Origin: Aeromonas rivipollensis
GTDB taxonomy: Bacteria; Pseudomonadota; Gammaproteobacteria; Enterobacterales; Aeromonadaceae
Length of the DNA: 47,728 bases
Assembly: GCF_010974825.1 (NCBI RefSeq)
Contig: NZ_JAAILA010000030.1
Span: 1 to 47,728, forward strand
Direction of reading: 5' to 3'
Below are positions 32,661 through 41,699 of this stretch, piece after piece. Position numbers and translations under genes: made by a program. Numbering within the stretch: position 1 is the first letter of the stretch; each line of letters opens with the position of its first letter. Under the pieces are notes generated by a model. It saw only the letters and a list, made by a program, of their open reading frames with translations. It was not told the DNA's origin and did no database searches.

Positions 32661-33086
32661 TCAGCGCCCGAGCTGGGCCGCCACGCGATCACAGAGTCGC
32701 TTGAGCTCGGCCAGTTCGGCATCGGCCAGATCCACCTGATTGCGCAAGTTGTCCGCCAGACAGCACTCCCTGACCCCCTGCTGCAACTGGCGTCCCGCCT
32801 CGGTCAGGCGGATGCATTTTTGCCGCTCGTCTTCGCTGGAGACGGTGCGGGTCAGCCAGCCCTTGCTCTCCAGCCGCTTGACGATGGGGGTCAGGGTGCC
32901 CGCATCCAGGCCGGTTTCCTGGCCAATCTCCTTGAGACTGACCTCGTCCCGCGCCCAGAGCGACAGCATCACCAGGTACTGGGTGTAGGTCAGATCCAGC
33001 TTGTCCAAGAGCGGCCTATAGGCACGCATCACCGCATTGGAGGCGCTGTAGAGGGCAAAACAGACCTGCTTTTTCAATTCACTCAT
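32661..33086 (-). CDS. OhrR-like MarR family regulator
   Basis: The 141-residue product is a MarR protein of the OhrR kind: Cys9 in KKQVCFALYSASNAV is the peroxide-sensing cysteine of that family, followed by DLTYTQYLVMLSLW, the recognition region GLDAGTLTPIVKRLE and the wing SSEDERQKCIRL. Cys108, Cys109 and Cys132 near the C-terminus could be the partner cysteine of the two-Cys type. OhrR proteins release DNA when organic hydroperoxides oxidise the N-terminal cysteine. Usually ohr is the target; here no ohr is present and the divergent gene is a CurA-type reductase, so electrophile or peroxide by-products may be the signal. The start at 33086 has GAGG upstream. Confidence 0.88.
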   Translation of the reverse strand: MSELKKQVCFALYSASNAVMRAYRPLLDKLDLTYTQYLVMLSLWARDEVSLKEIGQETGLDAGTLTPIVKRLESKGWLTRTVSSEDERQKCIRLTEAGRQLQQGVRECCLADNLRNQVDLADAELAELKRLCDRVAAQLGR

Positions 33087-33144
33087 GGGGCACCTCGCTG
33101 ACGACTGGGGCCAGTATACCCCAGGACAACTGAGGTCTGAATAA

Positions 33145-33210
33145 TTTGCACACAAAACAGTTGTCACCCCGTCTTTTCGGGATTAACCTGATTTTAGTTT
33201 GCACACAAAC
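33145..33210. promoter_or_regulatory. Repeated TTTGCACACAAA dyads, probable OhrR-like operators
   Basis: The dyad TTTG-CACA-CAAA occurs at 33145-33156 and, extended to GTTTG-CACA-CAAAC, at 33197-33210, between the divergent OhrR-like and reductase genes. The two are 53 bases apart (about five helical turns). They differ in sequence from the AT-rich OhrR boxes described in other bacteria. Confidence 0.65.
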
Positions 33211-33285
33211 AGAATGCCCGAGCCGCCGCCTCAGCCCACTGGCTGGCGCCGCGCCGACGACCCCCTACCCCGCTGGAGAACGACC

Positions 33286-34290
33286 ATGACCCCGATCAGC
33301 CATCAGATTCAACTGCTCCGTCGCCCGACCGGCCTGCCCGTCCAGAGCGACTTCATCTTGAAGGAGGTGCCCTTGCCCGCACTTCAGGAGGGAGAGGTGC
33401 AGGTGGCCAACCAGTGGCTGTCGGTGGACCCTTACATGCGTGGTCGCATGAGCGAGGCCAAGAGCTATGTGCCCCCCTTCCCCCTGAACGGCCCCCTCGA
33501 CGGCGGCGCCATCGGCACCGTACAGGCCTCCCGTCACCCCGACTTCAAGGTGGGTGACCAGGTGAGCAGCATGCTGGGCTGGCGGGATGCCTTCGTCGCC
33601 AAGGGGGATCAGCTGACCCGATTGCCCGCCACGGCGCTGCCGTCCCAACTCTTCCTCGGCGCCCTCGGCATGCCGGGCATGACCGCCTGGGCGGGCTTGC
33701 ACAAGGTCGCCCGCCTGCAAGCCGGTGAGACCCTGCTGGTCTCGGCCGCCTCGGGCGCGGTCGGCACCATGGCGGTGCAGCTCGCCAAGCGGGCCGGTGC
33801 CCGGGTGATCGGCTCCACCGGATCAGCCGACAAGGTCGCCTATCTCAAGACCCTGGGCGCCGATGCGGTGATCAACTACAGGGAGACGCCAGATCTCGAC
33901 GCCGAGCTGGCCCGCCTCGCCCCGGAAGGCATTCAGGTCTATTTCGAGAACGTGGGGGGCGCCCTGCTGGACGCAGCCCTCAACAACATGGCGCTGCACG
34001 GGCGCATCGTGCTGTGTGGCCTCATTGAGCAGTACAACAGCAATGGCCAAGGGAGCGGCCCGCGCAACCTCTCCCAGATGATCCGCAAGCGCATCCTGAT
34101 GCAGGGGCTGCTGGTCTCCGATCACTGGCAGCACTACGGGGACTTCCTGGCCGAGGCCATCCCCGCCTTCGAGGCTGGCGCCCTGCAGGCCGAGGAGACC
34201 ATCAGCGAGGGGCTGGCCAGCATGCCGCAGGCCTTTATCGGGCTGTTCGAGGGCCGCAACACCGGCAAGATGCTGGTCAAGCTGGGCTGA
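33286..34290 (+). CDS. CurA-type NADP-dependent oxidoreductase (MDR family)
   Basis: The 334-residue product is a zinc-free medium-chain dehydrogenase of the leukotriene B4 12-hydroxydehydrogenase/CurA group. The nucleotide-binding stretch is VSAASGAVGTMAVQLAKRAG (about 150-169), with GSTGSADKVAYLK next, and the N-terminal domain has SVDPYMRGRMS, typical of this group. These enzymes reduce the C=C bond of enones and related lipid-derived electrophiles with NADPH. The start at 33286 follows CTGGAGAACG. It is divergent from an OhrR-like regulator. Odd: the last ten codons and downstream 28 bases are repeated in tandem behind the gene (34262-34487). Confidence 0.9.
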   Translation: MTPISHQIQLLRRPTGLPVQSDFILKEVPLPALQEGEVQVANQWLSVDPYMRGRMSEAKSYVPPFPLNGPLDGGAIGTVQASRHPDFKVGDQVSSMLGWRDAFVAKGDQLTRLPATALPSQLFLGALGMPGMTAWAGLHKVARLQAGETLLVSAASGAVGTMAVQLAKRAGARVIGSTGSADKVAYLKTLGADAVINYRETPDLDAELARLAPEGIQVYFENVGGALLDAALNNMALHGRIVLCGLIEQYNSNGQGSGPRNLSQMIRKRILMQGLLVSDHWQHYGDFLAEAIPAFEAGALQAEETISEGLASMPQAFIGLFEGRNTGKMLVKLG

Positions 34291-34487
34291 CGGCCAGCCA
34301 CAAATCGAGGGGCACAGCGCCGGCAAGATGCAGATCAAGCTGGACTGACAACCAGCCACAAATCGAGGGGCACAGCGCCGGCAAGATGCTGGTCAAGCTG
34401 GGCTGACAAGCGGCCGGCCCTGGCCTTTATCGACAGTGGCAAGCCGAGGGCATAGCGCCGGCAAGATGCAGATCAAGCTGGACTGAC
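34262..34487 (+). repeat. 58-bp tandem array derived from the oxidoreductase 3' end
   Basis: The 30-base core beginning CCGGCAAGATGC and ending CTGAC, which encodes GKMLVKLG and the stop codon in the gene, recurs at 34262, 34320, 34378 and 34458. The first three are spaced exactly 58 bases; the fourth is 80 away after a diverged insert. Copies 1 and 3 (counting the gene as 0) read GKMQIKLD-stop, copy 2 matches the gene end exactly. The intervening CAGCCACAAATCGAGGGGCA is also repeated. Confidence 0.92.
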
Positions 34488-34528
34488 GGCCTGCCAGCCA
34501 CAGTGGGGCCCCTGGCCTTGTATTTACC

Positions 34529-34575
34529 ATCTGCCAAGCAGATGTGATATCGCGATAGCCATCTGATTGGCAGAT
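34529..34575. promoter_or_regulatory. 47-bp imperfect dyad of ATCTGCCAA/TTGGCAGAT arms
   Basis: The outer arms ATCTGCCAA and TTGGCAGAT are perfect, inner CAGATG and CATCTG also pair, and the centre contains TATCGCGATA, itself a palindrome but off-centre by about one base. Such a nested dyad suits two protein dimers or a cruciform. It lies between the tandem array of the oxidoreductase and a rho-independent terminator, with no protein gene on either side of it. Confidence 0.6.
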
Positions 34576-34626
34576 AGAGAAACGGCAAGCTACCGTGTCC
34601 CCGGGATCATCCAGCGGCAACTTGCG

Positions 34627-34663
34627 AAACGGGCCCATCCGTCCTAAGGTGGGCCCGTTTTTT
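34627..34663 (+). terminator. Rho-independent terminator after array and dyad
   Basis: Stem AAACGGGCCCA/TGGGCCCGTTT with a 12-base loop and T tract. It lies 337 bases after the oxidoreductase stop codon, so it ends either a long 3' UTR or a short untranslated RNA starting near the dyad at 34529. Confidence 0.8.
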
Positions 34664-34680
34664 ATGGTGCTATGCCGTGT

Positions 34681-34917
34681 CGGCAAGGAGCCCTGCCCAT
34701 CTCCAGCACACCCTGTACCGGCGTCGGGGGTCGATAAGTCATCCGGGGGTCACCCCTGGCAGCACAACCACAGCAAGGAGCTCTTCATAATGTCCACTCC
34801 CAATCCTCGCGTCGGGGCTCGATAACAGTGTCATCCTGACCAAACAGTTCACCTGCATAGCCACAACAAGGAGCTCTCCATATTGTCCACTCCCTATCCT
34901 CGCGTCGGGGTCGGTGT
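34681..34917 (+). repeat. Three tandem copies of the Nudix leader and start region (~92 bp)
   Basis: The block (CA)AGGAG-N9-start-TCCACTCCC...CGCGTCGGGG...TCATCC occurs three times, with the start-codon position at 34699 (ATC), 34790 (ATG) and 34883 (TTG), that is 91 and 93 bases apart. Copy 1 is the most diverged. Copy 2 opens an 11-codon frame, MSTPNPRVGAR-stop. Copy 3 continues into the Nudix gene. In copies 1 and 2 the frame is cut by TCGATAA just where copy 3 reads GTCGGTGTC. Confidence 0.88.
34790..34825 (+). other. 11-codon mini-ORF from duplicated Nudix start
   Basis: ATG with AGGAG nine bases upstream opens MSTPNPRVGAR-stop. It has a better start codon than the true gene (TTG at 34883) and a nearly identical ribosome binding site, so ribosomes may prefer it. 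It could act as an upstream open frame that lowers expression of the Nudix gene. Confidence 0.5.
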
Positions 34918-35323
34918 CATCCTCGTCAACCATCAGGGCCAGGTGCTGCTTGGCAAGCGCAAGGGGAGCCACGCCCCCTACTGGTCCATCGCCGGCGGCC
35001 ACCTGGAGCTTGGCGAGAGCTTCGAGTCGGCGGCCATCCGGGAGGTAGCCGAGGAGACAGGTTTTCTCATCACCAACCCCAGCGTCATCGCCGTCACCAA
35101 CAACCTGGAGACCTGGCGCGAGAGCGGGCTGCACTACATCTCTGTCACCCTGCTGGCCGAGGTGGAGGGCGAGCCGCAACTGCTGGAGCCGGACAAGTGC
35201 GAGGGCTGGGTCTGGTGCGATCCCCACGCGCTGCCCGAACCCCACTTCGATGCCAGCCGCCAGTCCATCGCCTGCTGGCTGGCCGGGCGCTGCTATCTGC
35301 CGCAACCAGGCCAGCCGACCTAA
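34883..35323 (+). CDS. Nudix hydrolase, NUDT15/AtNUDT1-like
   Basis: The 146-residue product has a complete Nudix box: Gly39, Glu45, Arg53-Glu54, Glu57-Glu58, Gly60 in GGHLELGESFESA followed by AIREVAEETGF. The N-terminal VGVGVILVNHQGQVLLGKRKGSH resembles the NUDT15/plant NUDT1 type of (d)NTP or nucleotide-sugar pyrophosphatase, so cleaning of oxidised or modified nucleotides is possible. The start is TTG at 34883 with AAGGAG 8-13 bases upstream; no in-frame ATG precedes the conserved core. Its 5' leader exists in three copies and its last 16 codons in five, an arrangement I have not met before. The C-terminal tail CWLAGRCYLPQPGQPT is the repeated part. Confidence 0.85.
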   Translation: MSTPYPRVGVGVILVNHQGQVLLGKRKGSHAPYWSIAGGHLELGESFESAAIREVAEETGFLITNPSVIAVTNNLETWRESGLHYISVTLLAEVEGEPQLLEPDKCEGWVWCDPHALPEPHFDASRQSIACWLAGRCYLPQPGQPT

Positions 35324-35550
35324 TCCCATCGCCTGCTGGCTGGCCGGACGCTGCTATCTGCCACAGCCGGGCCAGCCGACCTAATCCCCATCCCCTGCTG
35401 GCTGGCCGGGCGCTGCTATCTGCCGCAGCCGGGCCAGCCGGCCTAACCCCCATCCCCTGCTGGCTGGCGGGACGCTGCTATCTGCCGCAACCGGGCCAGC
35501 CGGCCTAATCCCCATCCCCTGCTGGCTGGCCGGACGCTGCTATCTGCCGC
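35271..35550 (+). repeat. 62-bp tandem array derived from the Nudix gene 3' end
   Basis: The unit starts CCTGCTGGCTGGCCGG at 35271, 35332, 35394, 35456 and 35518, spaced 61-62 bases. The first copy is the true gene end; each of the next three again encodes CWLAGRCYLPQPGQP followed by one residue and a stop; the fifth breaks off after about 33 bases. Because 62 is not a multiple of three the copies lie in rotating frames. The rest of the gap up to 35636 has only an AT-rich stretch before the chromate-transporter gene. Confidence 0.95.
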
Positions 35551-35636
35551 TACCAGCAACCCAGCCCGAAATGTCATAAAAAAGTCATCACTCTGTCATA
35601 TCATCCCTGTCCATCTGCGATGACGACAGGGAGTAA

Positions 35637-36779
35637 GTGGTGGGACAGGTATTCCTTCAATTTCTGTGGCTGGGCTGCATCAGCTTCGGCGGGCCGGCCG
35701 CCCATATCGGCTACTTCCAGCGCACCTTTGTCCAGCGCCTCGGCTGGCTCAGCCAGGCCGAGTATGCCCAGCTGCTGGCCCTGTGCCAGCTGTTGCCCGG
35801 CCCTGCCTCCAGCCAGCTCGGCTTCGCCATCGGCCGCCACCGGGCCGGCCTTGGGGGAGCGCTCGCCGCCTTCATCGGCTTCACCCTGCCCTCCTTCCTG
35901 CTGTTGCTGGCCGCCGCCATCGGCGTGGGCCAGCTAGGCAATAACCTCTGGCTGGATGGGGCCCTGCACGGCCTCAAGCTATTGGCGCTGGTGGTGGTGG
36001 CGGATGCCGTGCTCACCATGAGCCGCCAGTTCTGCAAGACGGTGCTGCAACAGGGAGTCATGGTGGCAACCGCCGCCGCCCTCTGGTGGCAGCCCGGTCT
36101 GCTGACCCAGCTGGGAATGCTTTTGGGGGCGGCCCTGCTCTGCGCCCAGCGGGAGGCGGTCGGCGCCTCTCCTGCGGCGCCACAAGCCCGTCGCGTCCCC
36201 CACTGGCCGACCCTGCTGCTGTTTGCCCTGCTGTTTGTCGGCCTGCCGCTGCTGGCCCAGGGTCCCGCCAGCCAGCTGGTCGCCGACTTCTATCGGGCGG
36301 GCAGCCTGGTGTTCGGCGGCGGCCACGTGGTGCTGCCCCTGTTGCAAGAGAGCGTCGGCCACAGCCTCAGCCAGCAGCAATTCCTGACCGGTTACGGCCT
36401 GGCCCAGCTGGTGCCCGGCCCCATGTTCACCCTGGCCAGCTACCTCGGCGCCCAGCTGCTGCCCGCCACGCCGCTGGCGGGCGCCCTGCTGGCAACCCTC
36501 GCACTATTTTTGCCGGGCTTTTTGCTGCTGTGGGCCCTGGGCCCCTGCTGGCAGAGCTGGCTGGCCCACCCCAGGCTGGCGGGGGCCGTGGCCGGCATCA
36601 ACGCCGCCGTGGTGGGGCTGCTGCTGGCCGCCCTCTATCAGCCTGTGTGGCAGAGCGCCGTGCTGGCACCGGCCGATCTGGCGCTGGCCGCCGTCGCCTT
36701 CTATCTGCTGCGCGTCATCAGGCTGCCCATACTGGCGCTCGCCGCCCTGCTGGTGGGGGCCAGCCTACTGCTGATCTGA
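35637..36779 (+). CDS. chrA: Chromate transporter (CHR) family protein
   Basis: The 380-residue inner-membrane protein has two homologous CHR halves: the first with FLWLGCISFGGPAAHIGYF and LPGPASSQLGFAIG, the second with LVFGGGHVVLPLLQ and LVPGPMFTLASYLG. Long-chain CHR proteins export chromate or related oxyanions driven by the membrane potential; in organisms without chromate exposure the natural substrate may be sulfate-like. The start is GTG at 35637 (a second GTG follows directly at 35640); GGGAG lies upstream. A strong bidirectional terminator follows. The symbol is by family. Confidence 0.85.
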   Translation: MVGQVFLQFLWLGCISFGGPAAHIGYFQRTFVQRLGWLSQAEYAQLLALCQLLPGPASSQLGFAIGRHRAGLGGALAAFIGFTLPSFLLLLAAAIGVGQLGNNLWLDGALHGLKLLALVVVADAVLTMSRQFCKTVLQQGVMVATAAALWWQPGLLTQLGMLLGAALLCAQREAVGASPAAPQARRVPHWPTLLLFALLFVGLPLLAQGPASQLVADFYRAGSLVFGGGHVVLPLLQESVGHSLSQQQFLTGYGLAQLVPGPMFTLASYLGAQLLPATPLAGALLATLALFLPGFLLLWALGPCWQSWLAHPRLAGAVAGINAAVVGLLLAALYQPVWQSAVLAPADLALAAVAFYLLRVIRLPILALAALLVGASLLLI

Positions 36780-36797
36780 GGGCCAACCAGGACCCCA

Positions 36798-36835
36798 TAA
36801 AAAATGGCGCCTCCGCAAGCGGAGGCGCCATTTTT
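36798..36835. terminator. Bidirectional terminator between chrA and msrB
   Basis: Stem AATGGCGCCTCCGC/GCGGAGGCGCCATT with an AA centre, flanked by A runs on the left and T runs on the right. It ends the convergent chrA-like and msrB genes. Confidence 0.92.
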
Positions 36836-36849
36836 CATTTCTGACGCTT

Positions 36850-37242
36850 TCAGGCGTCGGTATCGGGCTCGAAGTCCAGACTCAGGCTATTGACGCAGTA
36901 GCGCTGGCCTGTCTCGGTCGGCCCGTCCGGGAAGACATGACCCAGGTGGGAGCCGCACTGGCTGCAGGTGATCTCCACCCTTGCCATGCCGTGGCTGCGA
37001 TCCTCTGTGTAGGTCACTGTCCCCTCGATGGCCCGATCGAAGGAGGGCCAGCCGCAACCGGAGTCAAACTTGGCATCCGCATGGAACAGTACGCTCTTGC
37101 AGCAGACGCAGAGGTAGTCACCGCTCTTGCGATTGTGCAGCAGAGCGCCGCTGTAAGGGCGCTCTGTGCCCTTCTCCCAGCAGACGTGAAACTGCTCTGC
37201 ACTCAACTTGCTGCGCCATTGCTCGGGATTGTTGCCCTTCAT
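36850..37242 (-). CDS. msrB: Peptide methionine (R)-S-oxide reductase
   Basis: The 130-residue product is MsrB: zinc ligands Cys45 and Cys48 (CVCC) and Cys93 and Cys96 (CSQC), catalytic Cys116 in RYCVNSLSL, and SGCGWPSF with Cys63 as likely resolving cysteine. It repairs the R form of methionine sulfoxide with thioredoxin in the cytoplasm. The start at 37242 has AAGGAG upstream; the same frame runs open well beyond it only because it is antisense-like read-through of glgX. It follows glgX by 56 bases on the same strand. Confidence 0.95.
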   Translation of the reverse strand: MKGNNPEQWRSKLSAEQFHVCWEKGTERPYSGALLHNRKSGDYLCVCCKSVLFHADAKFDSGCGWPSFDRAIEGTVTYTEDRSHGMARVEITCSQCGSHLGHVFPDGPTETGQRYCVNSLSLDFEPDTDA

Positions 37243-37298
37243 ACTGACTCCTTGCCTTTTATCACGGCGCCCAGCATACCCACTCACACGCCCCGACT

Positions 37299-39439
37299 CT
37301 ACCCCGCCAGCGGGAACTGTGATCCCGTTGGCAACACGGCGGCAACATCCGGCGTGGCGACCACCCCTTCTTTGGCCAGCGCCACCCCAGGCAGCGAAAC
37401 CCGCTCCAGCAATTTGAGGGAGTGGGCACGCCCCACCGCCACCTGCCGCTTGATGTCGTCCGGCAGGAAAGGCAGGCCGTCGTTGGTGGCCGTGTCTATG
37501 GTCTGGATCCACTCCAGCCCTTCCCCCGGCGGCGGCAGGCGGAACTGGATGTCGTAGTCGCTGGCGTTGAACAGCACGTACCAGCGCTCCCCGCCGCACG
37601 CCAGCATGCCGATGTCCATGGCGAACGCCTGCCCCATGGGGGCGTGCCAGTCCTGATCGGTGAGCTGATGGCCATCGGGGTGATACCAGTTGACGCTGTG
37701 GCAACTGGTCGAGGCGCCGTTCCAGCTGTCGTCACTCAGTTGCAGGTTGGCGAAGACCCCCGACTCGGCCCGCAGCGCCATCATCTGGCGGGTGAAGGCG
37801 AGCAGCCGTTCATCCTCGGGGCGCAACTGCCAGTTGACCCAGCTTATCTGGTTGTCCTGGCAGTAGGCGTTGTTGTTGCCAAGCTGGCTGCGGCCCATCT
37901 CGTCCCCGGCCAGGAAGTGCGGCGTGCCCTGGGAGAGCAGCAGGGTGGCAATGAGGTTGCGCTTCTGCTGCTGGCGCAGGTTGTTGACCCTGGGGTCCAG
38001 GGTCGGCCCCTCCACCCCGTGGTTGTAGGAGAGGTTGTTGCCGTGGCCATCTCTGTTGTCTTCGCCGTTGGCCTGGTTGTGGCGCTGGTTGTAGGAGACC
38101 AGATCCTCCAGGGTGAAGCCGTCGTGATAGCAGAGGTAGTTGACGCTGGTGTGGGGGGAGCGCCAGTTCTTCGGGAAGAGATCCCGCGACCCCGCCAGCC
38201 GGGTGGCGAAGTCTCCCATCTTGCCCGCGTCGCCGCGCCAGAAGGCGCGAACGGTGTCGCGATAGCGGTCGTTGATCTCCAGCCACTGGCTCGGGAACTG
38301 GCCCAGGCGATAGCCGAAGGGGCCTATGTCCCAGGGCTCGGCAATCAGCCTGACCCGCGCCAGCACGGGATCCGCCAGCAGGGCCTTGAAGAAGGCGCTC
38401 ATGGGATCGAACTCCCCCGCCTCCCGCGCCAGGGTGACCGCCAGATCGAAGCGGAAACCGTCCACCTGCATCTCGGTGACCCAGTAGCGCAGGGCATCGA
38501 GCACCAGTCGCAGGCTGTTGGGGTGATCCAGGTTGACGCTGTTGCCGCAGCCGGTGACGTTGGCATGGCGGTGGTAGTCAGGGCCGTGGGCCCCGGTCTC
38601 GAAGGCGTAGTAACCCGCGTTGTCGAACCCCTTGAGGGACAGCATGGGGCCGTCGACACCAGATTCGGCGGTATGGTTGTAGACCACATCCAGTATCACT
38701 TCGAGCCCGACCCGGTGCAGCTCGCGCACCATGGTCTTGAACTCGGTCACCGCCTCCCCCGCGCCATAGCGCGGCTCGGGGGCGAAGAAGGCGATGGGGT
38801 TGTAGCCCCAGTAGTTGGTGAGGCCAAGCTGCTCCAGGCGGGGCTCCGACATGAAGGCAGCCACCGGCATCAGCTGCACCGAGGTGACCCCGAGAGAGAG
38901 CAGGTGCTCTATCATCAGCGGATGACTGATGCCGAGGTAGGTGCCCCGCAGCGCCTCGGGCACCCCGGGATGCTGGCGGGTGAAACCCTTGACGTGGGTC
39001 TCGTAGAGCACCACCCGCTCGGGCGGGATCCCGGGCTTGCCGACCCCCTGCCAGTCGAAGGCATCGTCCACCACCACAGACTTGGCCACCATGGCCGCGC
39101 TGTCCCCCTGATAGAGGTCGTCATTCCAACGGGTCGCCCGGCTGAGTGCCCTGGCATAGGGGTCGATCAGCAGCTTGTCCGGGTCGAACAGCATGCCCTC
39201 CTGGGGCATGCCATGGACCCGGTAGCCGTAACGCTGACCGGCCTTCACCCCGCGCACATAGCCGAATCTGTATTGGCCGCGCCGACCGGGCAGGGCCAGC
39301 CGGACCAGCTCCTGCTCCTGCTCGTCGAACAGACAGAGCTCCACCTTGTCCGATTGGGGGGCCCAGACGCAGAAGTGGCAGCCTGCCTCGTCGAGCCGGG
39401 CCCCCAGCGGGTAGTCCACCCCATTTTCCATTACAAACA

Positions 39440-39440
<1 letters not shown>
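37299..39440 (-). CDS. glgX: Glycogen debranching enzyme GlgX
   Basis: The 713-residue product is an isoamylase-type GH13 enzyme with an N-terminal CBM48 (GCHFCVWAPQSDKVELCLFD). Catalytic motifs are VDGFRFDLAVTL (nucleophile Asp), LIAEPWDIG (Glu acid/base) and NYLCYHDGF (third Asp). It cuts alpha-1,6 branches in phosphorylase-limited glycogen. It is somewhat longer than E. coli GlgX (about 657). Its ATG overlaps the TGA of glgB (ATGA), so the two are translationally coupled in malQ-glgB-glgX. No glgC, glgA or glgP is in the window. Confidence 0.95.
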
Positions 39441-41623
<2,183 letters not shown>

Positions 41624-41640
41624 TTCCTTTCATGGCTGAA

Positions 41641-41670
41641 CATCCGCTCCGGCCTGGGCCGAAGCGGATG
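41641..41670 (-). promoter_or_regulatory. Intercistronic hairpin between malQ and glgB
   Basis: CATCCGCT/AGCGGATG arms with a second inner stem (CGGCC/GGCCG) separated by one mismatch. No T tract. Likely an mRNA-stabilising or partial-termination hairpin inside the operon. Confidence 0.5.
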
Positions 41671-41699
41671 AAAGTGAGTCACATGTTGACAGCAAGGGC

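Noticed and set aside
35197..35508. 103-codon frame through the Nudix 3' array
   Set aside because: It starts inside the Nudix gene in another frame without a ribosome binding site. It stays open because of the repeats. Kept only as a remark in the array finding.
35271..35550. CRISPR array
   Set aside because: The units are contiguous with no unique spacers, are derived from the Nudix coding end, and no cas gene is present.
37243..37704. N-terminal extension of msrB to 37704
   Set aside because: The extra residues are an out-of-frame reading of glgX; a good ribosome binding site and the normal MsrB N-terminus are at 37242.
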